Source of the DNA: G963674665 sp964609625
GTDB taxonomy: Bacteria > Desulfobacterota > Desulfovibrionia > Desulfovibrionales > Desulfovibrionaceae
Length of the DNA: 64,000 nt
Reading direction: 5' to 3'
Assembly: GCA_964609625.1 (NCBI GenBank)
Contig: CAZSRS010000001.1
Span: 186,001 to 250,000, forward strand
Positions 44,238 through 53,076 of the stretch are shown here, piece after piece. Position 1 is the stretch's first letter. Every line of letters starts with the position of its first letter. The notes beneath the pieces are model-generated. The model made no database searches. It had not been told where the DNA came from and saw nothing but the letters and a program-made list of their open reading frames with translations. The position numbers and the translations under genes are program-made.

Positions 44238-44802
44238 TGGTACGTTTCTTGAGCATCCGCATGGCCTTACGTCTGCGGTAGGTCAGGACAAGTTTCCGCA
44301 TGGCGAAGTAGGTTGCCACACTGCTGGGAATGCCCAGGATCATGCCGCCGACCGTCATCACCAGCACAAGACGCCACCCCTGCTCGAGCATGGCCATGAG
44401 TTCCAGATGCCTTGGATCGAAATGCACCTTGAAAAACGGAACTACCTTACTCCCCACCATATAGAGCATTGCATAAAACGGTATCATATTGAGGGGATTG
44501 GAAATGAACGTGAACGAGAACGCGGCGATCTTGTTGCAGCGAAAAATGACCGCCAGCGTGAGTACAACAAAGGATTGGAAGGGAATGATCGGCATGAAGC
44601 CGATGAATATTCCAAAGGCCGCGCCCAGGGCGATGGAGTGGGCCGAGGTCTTGAGCCGGATGATCCGCAGGTAGTTCAAACGTACCAGGCGACCCAAGGA
44701 ACCACGCCAGCCGGAGCTTACACCGGTCTGATGCTGCTTGATGTGCGGACGACTGCTGAAAAGGCGTTGCAGCAGCGGGGGGCGCGAGGAGGACGGTTTC
44801 AC
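44230..44802 (-). CDS. DUF2062 membrane protein
   Basis: The 190-residue protein has two or three membrane helices at about 60-125 and another near 145-168, with the DUF2062 motif GAAFGIFIGFMPIIPFQS and NPLNMIPFYAMLY. Function is not known; family members are often near genes for rRNA methylation or glycosyltransferases. GTG start at 44802 is used; GGAG is 12 nt upstream. It overlaps rsmA by 8 nt and follows fusA by 6 nt. Confidence 0.88.
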   Translation of the reverse strand: MKPSSSRPPLLQRLFSSRPHIKQHQTGVSSGWRGSLGRLVRLNYLRIIRLKTSAHSIALGAAFGIFIGFMPIIPFQSFVVLTLAVIFRCNKIAAFSFTFISNPLNMIPFYAMLYMVGSKVVPFFKVHFDPRHLELMAMLEQGWRLVLVMTVGGMILGIPSSVATYFAMRKLVLTYRRRKAMRMLKKRTNA

Positions 44803-44808
44803 CGCCGA

Positions 44809-46857
44809 CTACTCCGAAACATCGAATCGGGCGAACTTGAGTATCAGCCCCGCGCGCCCCTGGGTGGAGGAGCGCAGGTCCGTGGAGAACCCGAACAGAT
44901 TGCGCATGGGGGCAAGAGCCTGCACTGTTTTCTGCCCCGCGCGGTCGAGGATGTTTTCCACCTTGGCTCCTTTGCTCCCCAGGAGGCCGATGGCCTCTCC
45001 CAGAAACTCCTCTGGCAGGGAAAGCTCCAGCCACATGATGGGTTCCAGCAACACTGGTCCGGCGTTCTGCATGGCCTGCTTCAGGGCAGCCACGGCGGCC
45101 ATGTGCATGCCCGGCGCGGAGGTTTCCCCCTCCTTGCGCCTGAGTTCCGTGATCCTGACTCTGATGTCGCACACGGGACAACCCTGTAGCACGCCGCTCT
45201 GCAAGCTGTCCTCCACGCCCTGTGCCACGGCGTCGAGCAATGCGGCGGGCCAGGCCGCGCGATCCACGGCAAAGAGGATGTCCTGCCCCGCTCCTCGTGG
45301 GAGTGGCGCCACTTCCAGACTGACGTGGCCGTAGTGCATCTGCTCCCCGAGTTCGCGGTGGAATACGCCCTGGCCCGAGGCCTCGTTGCTGATGGTCTCC
45401 TGGAAGACCACCTGAGGGTTTCCAACGCGGGGCTCCACCCCGTATTCACGCCGGATGCGTTCCAGCACCACTTCCAGATGCAGCTCGCCCATGCCCGAGA
45501 GCACAAGCTGCCCGGTGTCCTCGTCCTGCTCGTAGAACAACGTGGGATCTTCCTGCACACACTTGTCCAACACCTCCAGAAGGCGCTCGCCTTCGGCGGT
45601 GTTGCGCGGTTCCAGGGCCAGAGAGATCACCGGCTGGTAGGCGTCGATGGACTCCAGCAGCACGGGGGCTTCCTTGCTGGTCAGGGTGTCCCCGGTGCGT
45701 GCGTGCTTGAGTCCGGCCAGGGCCACGATGTCGCCGGCCAGGGCCTGCTCGGTCTTTTCCTTCTGTCCGGCGTGGAGATGAAACAATCGTGCCGCACGCT
45801 CATCAACGTCACGCGTGAGATTGTACACCGTTTGACCGGCCTCGATGGCACCGGCGTATACCCTGACGAGCACCAGCTTGCGCCCCGTCTCCATGCTGAC
45901 CTTGAAGACCAACGCGGCCAGGGGAGCTTCCGGTGAGGGTTCGATCTCCCGCTTGTTGTTGGTTCTGGGATCCAGGCCGCTGACCCTCGCCGCGTCCAGG
46001 GGATTGGGGAGATAGAGGTTCACCGCGTCCATGAGCGGCTGAACACCGATATTTCTCAGGGCCGAACCCGCGAAGACCGGAACGATCCTGAAACCCAACG
46101 TGGCCGCGCGCACGGCCTGCTGCAAGTCGGCCAGGTCCAGGGGCTCCCCTCCGAGATAGCGCTCCAGAATGGATTCATCCTCTTCGGCCAAGACCTCCAC
46201 GAGCCGCTCACGCCAAGGCGCGGCATAGGCCTCCTCTTCCTCGGTCAAGGGGAATTCGGCGTAATTCCGTCCCAGGCTGTCCACGTCGAAGTCCAGTCGG
46301 CACATGCGCATGAGGTCGATGGTGCCTCTGAACTCCTGCCCTTGGCCCAAGGGGATATGCAGGGGCACTGGGTTGGCCAGAAGCTTGTCCCGCATGGCCT
46401 GAAGCACGGCCTCGAAATCCGCGCCCAGTCGGTCCATCTTGTTCACGAAAGCGAGCTTGGGAATGTGAAACTTCTCGGATTGACGCCAAACCGTCTCTGA
46501 CTGGGGCTCCACTCCCCCTACGGCGCAAAACACGCCAATCGCGCCGTCCAGCACCCGGAGGGAGCGCTCCACCTCGATGGTGAAGTCCACGTGCCCCGGA
46601 GTGTCAATGATGTTGATTGTGTTACCCTTCCACAGGCAGGTGGTGCAGGCCGAGGTAATGGTGATGCCGCGTTCCTGTTCCTCGGGCATGTAATCCATGG
46701 TGGCCATGCCCTCGTGGACCTCGCCCATGCGGTGGATCCTTTCGGTGTAAAACAGGATGCGCTCGGTCAAGGTGGTCTTGCCGGCGTCGATGTGCGCGAT
46801 GATGCCGATGTTGCGGAGCTTGTCGATGTATTTCTTGGGGTACGCCTTCTTGCTCAC
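44809..46857 (-). CDS. Elongation factor G, stand-alone second type
   Basis: The 682-residue GTPase has G1 AHIDAGKTTLTER, G3 DTPGHVDFTIEVERS, G4 NKMD, and EF-G domains 2-5. EF-G moves tRNAs and mRNA during translocation, or with RRF recycles ribosomes. It is not in the usual str operon (no rpsL, rpsG or tuf nearby) and carries the MDYMPEEQERGITIT form, so it is likely a second EF-G. GTG 46857 has GAGGAG 5 nt upstream and gives a normal N-terminus (SKKAYPKKYIDKLRNIG); the frame extends to 46908 but overlaps the previous gene. DUF2062 follows 6 nt later. Confidence 0.9.
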   Translation of the reverse strand: MSKKAYPKKYIDKLRNIGIIAHIDAGKTTLTERILFYTERIHRMGEVHEGMATMDYMPEEQERGITITSACTTCLWKGNTINIIDTPGHVDFTIEVERSLRVLDGAIGVFCAVGGVEPQSETVWRQSEKFHIPKLAFVNKMDRLGADFEAVLQAMRDKLLANPVPLHIPLGQGQEFRGTIDLMRMCRLDFDVDSLGRNYAEFPLTEEEEAYAAPWRERLVEVLAEEDESILERYLGGEPLDLADLQQAVRAATLGFRIVPVFAGSALRNIGVQPLMDAVNLYLPNPLDAARVSGLDPRTNNKREIEPSPEAPLAALVFKVSMETGRKLVLVRVYAGAIEAGQTVYNLTRDVDERAARLFHLHAGQKEKTEQALAGDIVALAGLKHARTGDTLTSKEAPVLLESIDAYQPVISLALEPRNTAEGERLLEVLDKCVQEDPTLFYEQDEDTGQLVLSGMGELHLEVVLERIRREYGVEPRVGNPQVVFQETISNEASGQGVFHRELGEQMHYGHVSLEVAPLPRGAGQDILFAVDRAAWPAALLDAVAQGVEDSLQSGVLQGCPVCDIRVRITELRRKEGETSAPGMHMAAVAALKQAMQNAGPVLLEPIMWLELSLPEEFLGEAIGLLGSKGAKVENILDRAGQKTVQALAPMRNLFGFSTDLRSSTQGRAGLILKFARFDVSE

Positions 46858-46859
46858 AT

Positions 46860-47762
46860 TCACTCCTCTCGATGAAAGCGGGGCGCGCACCAGGCGGCCG
46901 AGTCGCACATGAACACCCCAGGCCGCAGGTCGGGCCAGAACCAGAAGCCCTCGAAACCAGGCTCCAAGAGCAGCACGCCTGGCATGTCCGGGGCTGTTTC
47001 AGCCCTGGGCATGAACATGTAATCATACCCCTGGGTCAGAAATTGCGCAATGCTTCCCTGGCGGTGCTGCCATTCCGCGGGGACCGCCTCCTCGGGATTC
47101 CAGATGCAGCACCGGACATCCGGGTGGGCCCAGCGCAGCAGGTCCATATCCCAGCGCACCCCCGGCAAGCAGAGAACGCCGATTTCCTGTACAGGACGCG
47201 GCCGCCAAAGCCTGATACCAGGCGCTCCCGCCAGCAGGAGTCTGACGTCGGCCGGCAGCTGGAAATCCGCGGCATCGGGGAGCAGCACGATTCCAGGGAA
47301 AGGAGACGCGGCCAGTTCCCGAAACAGCCTCGCGGCGTTGCGGCTCGTGAGATCGACCACCATCTCCAGGCCCGCGAGTTCCAGCGCGGTGAGCACGGCG
47401 TCGTTCCAGGGCATGGTGGCTCGGGCCGGACCCACACGCGCCACCAGGATGTGTTCCACCCCTGCCAGCAGTGGCGGCAATGACGCAGCCAGGATCCGCG
47501 CCGGAGACACCACGGTCTGCCCCAAGAGCAAGACACACCAAGAGATGGGGCGATGCATGGTATGGGCCACGAAACCCAGACCATGCCCCACGGAATGGCA
47601 CTGGTAGGAAGTGGTGTTTTGTCCCAAGAGGGCGTGCAACCGGGCGATGCAGTGCTTCAGTTCGGCGCGATGTCGGTCCGGAACCCGATCATACGCCCGC
47701 AGAAATTGCCGGTCCCGTACCAGGCAGTCCTGAAGCCAGTCTGGAAAAGGCGCTGGATGCAT
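46860..47762 (-). CDS. Unknown protein upstream of EF-G, weakly dehydrogenase-like
   Basis: I do not recognise the family with confidence. The 300-residue protein has no signal or membrane segment. Its centre reads VVSPARILAASLPPLLAGVEHILVARVGP and AVLTALELAGLEMVVDLTS, which resemble the Rossmann-type units of histidinol/aldehyde dehydrogenases, but catalytic motifs are not visible. AGGGGG precedes the ATG. It ends 2 nt before the EF-G GTG, so the two are co-translated. Confidence 0.75.
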   Translation of the reverse strand: MHPAPFPDWLQDCLVRDRQFLRAYDRVPDRHRAELKHCIARLHALLGQNTTSYQCHSVGHGLGFVAHTMHRPISWCVLLLGQTVVSPARILAASLPPLLAGVEHILVARVGPARATMPWNDAVLTALELAGLEMVVDLTSRNAARLFRELAASPFPGIVLLPDAADFQLPADVRLLLAGAPGIRLWRPRPVQEIGVLCLPGVRWDMDLLRWAHPDVRCCIWNPEEAVPAEWQHRQGSIAQFLTQGYDYMFMPRAETAPDMPGVLLLEPGFEGFWFWPDLRPGVFMCDSAAWCAPRFHREE

Positions 47763-47787
47763 CTGTGTGCAGTGCCCCCTTGCATCG

Positions 47788-47815
47788 AAAAAAGGCGGCG
47801 TGGGGTCACGCCGCC
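47788..47815 (-). terminator. Terminator after bamD
   Basis: A 9-bp stem (GGCGGCGTG/CACGCCGCC, loop 4 nt) is followed on the minus strand by TTTTTT. It lies 26 nt after the bamD stop and ends the operon that starts upstream. Confidence 0.9.
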
Positions 47816-47841
47816 CGGTTCAGAAACGGATGGTCAAGGGA

Positions 47842-48570
47842 TCAGAGCCAATCGAACCACTGTCTCCAGGATCCTTCGCGTTTTTCGCGCGCCTTCTGGG
47901 ACTGCTCCTTCTGGTAGTTGAGATAGGCAATACTGGCCCTGTCGCTGGAGTATTTCTTGATGTCTTCGATATCCGCGAAATTGTCGACAACGTATTGGTA
48001 ACGGCGCCACGCAGCACCCCACCTGCTGGAGTTCCAGTAGAAGTCGGCCACGAACACTTCCCGCTCCGCCATCAACCGCCGACTCTTGTCGATGTAATCG
48101 ACAGCTGCCGCGGCATATTCAGTTTCCGGATATGATTCCCTGAGACGATAAAGGTACTGTAGACCTTGTGCGATCTGGCTCTGGGGCCTGTCGATGCCTT
48201 CGAAACTCTTGTAGGCGGAAACGCCGATCTGATAAAGAACATAAGGAATTTCAGCATGGCGCGGGTGCATGGATTCAAAGTCCATGTACGCCTCCATGGC
48301 CATGGTGTATTGCTCGTCAAGATAATAGGCGTCGGCCAGGGAAAGCTCGGCCTGGGTGGTGTAGGGGCTGAAAGGATAGCGATCCGTGAGCTTCGTGAAG
48401 TACTCGATGGCCGTATAGTAGTCCTTCTCGTTCATCGCTTCCATGCCGATTTCGTACAGCTCCTGCGCCGTATCATCCGGCACGGGAAGATAAAAATAAT
48501 CTATGACGCCACATCCGGGCAAGGAAGTGACAGTCAGGATCAACAACAAGACAAGTATAGATCGCTTCAT
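47842..48570 (-). CDS. bamD: Outer-membrane assembly lipoprotein BamD
   Basis: BamD is an essential lipoprotein of the BAM complex that inserts beta-barrel proteins into the outer membrane. The 242-residue protein has a lipobox LPGC (Cys20) and five TPR-like repeats (ELYEIGMEAMNEKDYYTAIEYF; QAELSLADAYYLDEQYTMAMEAY). Length fits. It overlaps trxB by 4 nt (ATGA), an unusual neighbour, and ends at the terminator. Confidence 0.9.
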   Translation of the reverse strand: MKRSILVLLLILTVTSLPGCGVIDYFYLPVPDDTAQELYEIGMEAMNEKDYYTAIEYFTKLTDRYPFSPYTTQAELSLADAYYLDEQYTMAMEAYMDFESMHPRHAEIPYVLYQIGVSAYKSFEGIDRPQSQIAQGLQYLYRLRESYPETEYAAAAVDYIDKSRRLMAEREVFVADFYWNSSRWGAAWRRYQYVVDNFADIEDIKKYSSDRASIAYLNYQKEQSQKAREKREGSWRQWFDWL

Positions 48571-49487
48571 GTATTTTGTTCCAGATAGAGGAAGGCCGTG
48601 TTCGCGGCGGTCGCGCCGTCACCCACAGCGGTTGAGACTTGACGGCAGAGCTTGGAGCGCACGTCTCCAGCTGCGAATATGCCAGGCAGATTGGTACGCA
48701 TTTCCGTATCCGTTACCACAAAACCGTCTTTGTCCACTTCGAGTGCTACAGGCAGGAATTCCGCCAAGGGTCTGAAGCCGATGAAAATGAACAGTCCATC
48801 CAATTCAATGGTTCGTCTGGTGCCTGTATTGCAGTTTTCCACCACCACGCCGGTAAGTCGGTCCTCGCCGAGAATCTCGCTGACCACGGAGTTGAGAACG
48901 GGTTCGATCTTGGGATGGTCCAGGACTTTGTCCTGGTAGATCTTGGCTCCGCGAAAGGCGTCCCGGCGGTGGATGATGTACAGTTTCCGGACCAATTTGG
49001 CCAGGTAGAGCGATTCCTCCAGCGCGGAGTTGCCGCCACCGACTACCCCAACCACCTGATCGCGGAAAAAGTTCCCGTCGCACAGGGCGCAATAGGAGAC
49101 ACCGCGCCCCGTCAATTCCCTCTCCCGGGGCAGACGCAACTTCCTGTAGGCCGCGCCGCTGCAAATGACCACGGTCCTGGCCAACAACTCTCCCTCGGAC
49201 AGTTTGATGCGGTTCCTGTTGGGCTCGGCTTCAATGGAAAGGACCGTGTCGGTGAAGCGGTCGAAGCTGAACCCGTCGAGATGTGCCGCAAAGGTATCGG
49301 CGAGTTCATACCCCTTGATACCTTTGGGAAAGCCCGGGTAGTTCTCCACGGACTCGGTCATCAGGACCTGCCCCCCTGGTGACATCTTTTCCACCAGGGC
49401 GATCTCGGCGCCCGAACGCAAAAGATAGAGGGCGGCCGTCATGCCAGCCGGACCGCCCCCAATGACGACGCTGTCGTAGACTTTCAT
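48567..49487 (-). CDS. trxB: Thioredoxin reductase
   Basis: TrxB transfers electrons from NADPH through FAD to thioredoxin. The 306-residue protein has the FAD motif GGGPAGMTAA, active-site Cys pair CALC (CALCDGNFF, about residue 134) and NADPH motif VVGGGNSALEE. Cys-Ala-Leu-Cys differs from the common CATC, a minor substitution. It follows trx by 4 nt, giving a complete thioredoxin system. Confidence 0.95.
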   Translation of the reverse strand: MKVYDSVVIGGGPAGMTAALYLLRSGAEIALVEKMSPGGQVLMTESVENYPGFPKGIKGYELADTFAAHLDGFSFDRFTDTVLSIEAEPNRNRIKLSEGELLARTVVICSGAAYRKLRLPRERELTGRGVSYCALCDGNFFRDQVVGVVGGGNSALEESLYLAKLVRKLYIIHRRDAFRGAKIYQDKVLDHPKIEPVLNSVVSEILGEDRLTGVVVENCNTGTRRTIELDGLFIFIGFRPLAEFLPVALEVDKDGFVVTDTEMRTNLPGIFAAGDVRSKLCRQVSTAVGDGATAANTAFLYLEQNT

Positions 49488-49491
49488 GGAT

Positions 49492-49812
49492 CTATAGCGC
49501 TTTCTGCGAAATCAATTCCTTGATGCTGCTTTTTGAAACCGCACCGGTGATCTGTTCGATCACGTCACCCCCCTTGAACAGGATCAGGGTGGGGATGGCG
49601 CGGATACCGTACTTGCTGGGCGAGGCCGGGTTCTCATCAACATTCATCTTGGCGATCTTGACCTGGCCGGCGTACTCCTGGGACAATTCATCGATGACAG
49701 GACCCATCGCTCGGCAGGGGCCGCACCAAGGAGCCCAAAAATCGACCATAACCGGAAGATCGCACTGCAACACTTCTTGTTCAAAGTTGCCATCGGTGAC
49801 TTCTATTGCCAT
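49492..49812 (-). CDS. trxA: Thioredoxin
   Basis: The 106-residue protein has the active site WAPWCGPCR (about residues 27-35), the cis-Pro in RAIPTLILFK, and normal thioredoxin length. It reduces protein disulfides using TrxB, encoded next. GAGGAG lies before ATG 49812; a longer frame to 49911 has no such site. A 183-nt gap separates it from tsaD upstream. Confidence 0.95.
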   Translation of the reverse strand: MAIEVTDGNFEQEVLQCDLPVMVDFWAPWCGPCRAMGPVIDELSQEYAGQVKIAKMNVDENPASPSKYGIRAIPTLILFKGGDVIEQITGAVSKSSIKELISQKAL

Positions 49813-49995
49813 GGATTCACTCCTCTGCTTTGAAGACTTCATGATGCCCGAACGGAAGTGAAGACCGCCGTCAAACCCTGCCTTGTCATCAGGCTGCACA
49901 AATGCCTGCACTACCCAATGGACCAGTTAAGCCTATTGCCAGTGCGCTTGGCTGTCAAGTCCAATAACATTGAATGCCCCGCACGAACAGCCTTT

Positions 49996-51081
49996 TCAAG
50001 CCTGGAGCTGATAATCCCAGGGCACTGCCCGGCCTCTGGGCACCGCGTCCAGATCCAGCGCGTGTCCCAGCCCCGCACTGGCAAGACACTCCCCGGCAAA
50101 GGCGATCATGGCGGCATTGTCCGTGCACAAGGCCGGCGATGGCAGCAAGAGATGCAATCCATGCTCCTGTGCAAGATCGGCCATGACCCCGCGGATCATG
50201 CTGTTGGCGGCAACGCCGCCGGCCACGATCAAGGCCTTGATTTCCGCCCGCCCCTTGAGCGCCCTCTGGGTCTTGATACGCAAGGTCTCGGCCACGCTGT
50301 AGTTCAGGCAGGCGCAGATGTCCGCCAACTCCCGCAGCAAGGGCTCCGCGGCGCACCGCCGGGCCAAGTCCTCGGGCGCGGGGGTCTCCCCGGACGGAAG
50401 CACCAGATCTTTCCTGCGGCGCATGACGTTGGCCACCGCTGTCTTCAAACCGCTGAAGCTGAAGTCGAGGTTGGTGTTATCCAGGTAAGGGCGGGGAAAC
50501 CGCTCCGGATCGACACTCCCGACCTGGGCCAAGATGTCCACGTAGCGCCCACCTGGATATGGCAGGCCCATGAGGCGGGCACTCTTGTCCAGGGCCTCGC
50601 CTGCCGCGTCGTCCAGGGTGCGTCCCAGCCGAAGACACTGTGTCGGCCCGTGGAGATGATACAAATGGGTGTGCCCCCCGGAAACGAGCAGACCGAGCGC
50701 TGGGAACACGAACTCCTGCTCCAGTCCCACGGCCAGGAGGTGCGCCAGGAGGTGGTCGACTCCCACGAGTTTCGCGCCCGTGGCCAGGACCAAGCCCTTG
50801 GCGAACCCCATTCCGGTGAGCAGGCTGCCGAGGAGCCCCGGACCTCTGGCAACGGCCACGACGTCCATGTCCTGGGGTTCCAGGCGAATGTCCTGAAACA
50901 TGGCATCGCACAGGGAGTCCAGAATGCGGTAATGTTCCCTGGAGGCGATCTCCGGCACCACCCCTCCGAAAAGGGCGTGCAACCGTGCCTGGCTGGCGAG
51001 GACCTGCCCCAGCAAACGCCCGTCGCGCACCAGGGCCAGGGCGGTTTCGTCGCAGGAAGTTTCAATGCCGAGTGTAAGCAT
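49996..51081 (-). CDS. tsaD: tRNA N6-adenosine threonylcarbamoyltransferase TsaD
   Basis: TsaD completes the t6A modification at position 37 of ANN-decoding tRNAs. The 361-residue protein begins MLTLGIETSCDETALAL and has the iron-binding HLLAH (about 113-117), the ATP site and the SGGHTHLY motif. ATG 51081 is chosen over a frame to 51111 by family N-terminus. It follows fbp after 60 nt. Confidence 0.95.
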   Translation of the reverse strand: MLTLGIETSCDETALALVRDGRLLGQVLASQARLHALFGGVVPEIASREHYRILDSLCDAMFQDIRLEPQDMDVVAVARGPGLLGSLLTGMGFAKGLVLATGAKLVGVDHLLAHLLAVGLEQEFVFPALGLLVSGGHTHLYHLHGPTQCLRLGRTLDDAAGEALDKSARLMGLPYPGGRYVDILAQVGSVDPERFPRPYLDNTNLDFSFSGLKTAVANVMRRRKDLVLPSGETPAPEDLARRCAAEPLLRELADICACLNYSVAETLRIKTQRALKGRAEIKALIVAGGVAANSMIRGVMADLAQEHGLHLLLPSPALCTDNAAMIAFAGECLASAGLGHALDLDAVPRGRAVPWDYQLQA

Positions 51082-51141
51082 ATACAAACGCGCCCCCCTC
51101 CCAAGGGACATGCGGGAAAACGGCGCTGTTTATTGCGATGT

Positions 51142-52155
51142 TCAGGATTCGCGATAGATTTCGGTTACCTTGCGGACATCGTACTCCGAGCCCATGAACA
51201 AAGGAACGCGATCGTGAAGATGCGCGGGGGTCAGATCGAGGATACGATTCCTGCCGTCGGTGGCCAACCCACCGGCCTGCTCAGCCACCATGGCCAGGGG
51301 CGAGGCCTCGCACAGATAGCGCAGTTTGCCCCTTGGGTTTACCTTGTTGCGGTAGTCCATGGGGTACATGAAAATACCCCCCTTGAGCAGAGTGCGGTGA
51401 AAATCAGCCACCAGGGAGCCGATATAACGTTGACTGTATGGCCTCCCCAGGGGATTGTCGTTTCCGGTGAAAAAGGAGACCACCTTACGGGTGGGTTCGT
51501 CCCAGTACTCCCAATACCCCATGTTCACGGAAAAGATCTTGCCCTGCTTGGGAATCTGGATGTTGGAGTGGGAGAGCAGGAACTCGCCGACGCTGGGGTC
51601 GAGGGTGAAGCCATGCACGCCGTCACCCGTGGTATAGACGAGCATGGTGGACGAACCGTAGAGGAAGTAGCCCGCACCAATCTGTTCCGAGCCGTTGCGC
51701 AGGACATCGGCAAGGGTGACGTCGCGGTCCGAGGGTGAGATGCGCCGCAGAATGGAGAAGATGGTCCCGATGTTGGTGTTCACGTCGATGTTGGAGGAAC
51801 CGTCCAGGGGGTCGAAGATCAGGATGTAGTCTCCACGCTGGAACTTGTCAGGGATGATGATCAGATCGGCGTTCTCCTCCGAGGCCATGGCGCAAAGCAC
51901 GCCGGAGCGCTCCATGCGGTGCTGGATGATGGAATTGGCGTATTCGTCCAGCTTCATGACCCGCTCACCCTGGACGTTTATATCCCCGGTGAATCCGAGA
52001 ACGTCCACCAGCCCGGCCTTGTTCACTTCTCTGGAAACGATCTTCGCGGCGAGAATCAGATCGGTGAGCAAGGTGGTGAAGCGACCCGTCGCACCGGGGG
52101 CCATCTTCTGATGGTAGAGCATGTGCTCGGTAACGGTGATCTGGCCTAAGGGCAT
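51142..52155 (-). CDS. fbp: Class I fructose-1,6-bisphosphatase
   Basis: The enzyme removes the 1-phosphate from fructose-1,6-bisphosphate in gluconeogenesis. The 337-residue class I protein has the metal motif DPLDGSSNID (about 111-120), PFDPLDG variant and the substrate-binding Tyr region YGSSTMLVYT. ATG 52155 follows GAGG; the frame extends to 52278 but without a site. It lies 85 nt after an unknown lipoprotein. Confidence 0.94.
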   Translation of the reverse strand: MPLGQITVTEHMLYHQKMAPGATGRFTTLLTDLILAAKIVSREVNKAGLVDVLGFTGDINVQGERVMKLDEYANSIIQHRMERSGVLCAMASEENADLIIIPDKFQRGDYILIFDPLDGSSNIDVNTNIGTIFSILRRISPSDRDVTLADVLRNGSEQIGAGYFLYGSSTMLVYTTGDGVHGFTLDPSVGEFLLSHSNIQIPKQGKIFSVNMGYWEYWDEPTRKVVSFFTGNDNPLGRPYSQRYIGSLVADFHRTLLKGGIFMYPMDYRNKVNPRGKLRYLCEASPLAMVAEQAGGLATDGRNRILDLTPAHLHDRVPLFMGSEYDVRKVTEIYRES

Positions 52156-52240
52156 GATCCTGCCTCCTCGTTGATCGTTTCGGGTCGCTGTATCCCGGGA
52201 ATCGCGGACGTCCGCCGCGCGCCGGTTACAAGCTGCCGCA

Positions 52241-53053
52241 TCAAAAAAAGAACCAGCGCGAGCCTGAACTCCCTTCAACTGGTTCCGCCAAGGCGGCGTA
52301 TATCAGATAAAAAGATCCAACATGCTTGGCAATCCAGGCGAATTTCCCGCCAGGGGCGTCCACATATCCAAACTCCCTGTCCGAGTATATGTTTTTCCAG
52401 TCCATCTGGGACAACTGTTCCGCGGCAAACTCATGCTTTCCGGCCCAGAGCACCTCACCCGGGGAGACAATGATCAATTCCTCGGGCTCGGGGCAGAATT
52501 CGAGCAATCGCCTGGGATCGAAATGAACAATGATCAGCCCGGTCCATTCGTTGTCCTTGAAGGTCGGGCTGGCCAGGTAGACCTCGGGGCCCAGGGGCGT
52601 GTTCACGCTGAACGCGCGGACCTCGTAGTCGTTCCACTCCTCGCCGAACTCGAGGAACGGAGCCGGATCGTGCTGTTTGAGGCTCTCTTCCGGATGCCTG
52701 AACTGCACGGATCCAAAGGTGTCCACAAGCATCACCCCGCTGAGCCAGGGGAACCTGGTGAACAACTCCTTGAACCACTCCTTTCTGGGCAGGCTGTTCG
52801 TTCCGTCGAGAAAACGCCTGAGTTCGGTGACAGGAACGTCAACAGGTTTGAAAGCCCTTGCCAGACGGAGAGTATCCCCGTCCAGGTTGTCGGTATCCAG
52901 ATCCACCGACGGCAGGGGCAGGATATAATCCTTGTAAAGCCTCTTCGTTTCCTTGGTGGTTTCATGCCATGTGCTGCACCCCGTGCTAAAAATCATAAGC
53001 ACCAGGGCCAACAAAGACAAACGTATCGTAGCGGTTTCCAAAAAGACCTCCAT
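52241..53053 (-). CDS. Unknown lipoprotein, possibly Cache-like
   Basis: The 270-residue protein starts with a lipobox FSTGC (Cys26). The mature part has an alternation of strands and helices: MLVDTFGSVQFRHPEE, FSVNTPLGPEVYLASPTF, LIIVHFDPRRLLEF. That pattern resembles a Cache sensory domain, but I am not sure. It ends in SRWFFF. It is probably in the outer membrane or on the outer face of the inner membrane. It is between the TPR gene (23 nt) and fbp. Confidence 0.75.
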   Translation of the reverse strand: MEVFLETATIRLSLLALVLMIFSTGCSTWHETTKETKRLYKDYILPLPSVDLDTDNLDGDTLRLARAFKPVDVPVTELRRFLDGTNSLPRKEWFKELFTRFPWLSGVMLVDTFGSVQFRHPEESLKQHDPAPFLEFGEEWNDYEVRAFSVNTPLGPEVYLASPTFKDNEWTGLIIVHFDPRRLLEFCPEPEELIIVSPGEVLWAGKHEFAAEQLSQMDWKNIYSDREFGYVDAPGGKFAWIAKHVGSFYLIYAALAEPVEGSSGSRWFFF

Positions 53054-53076
53054 TCCTCGCGGCGTCTGGAATCAAT

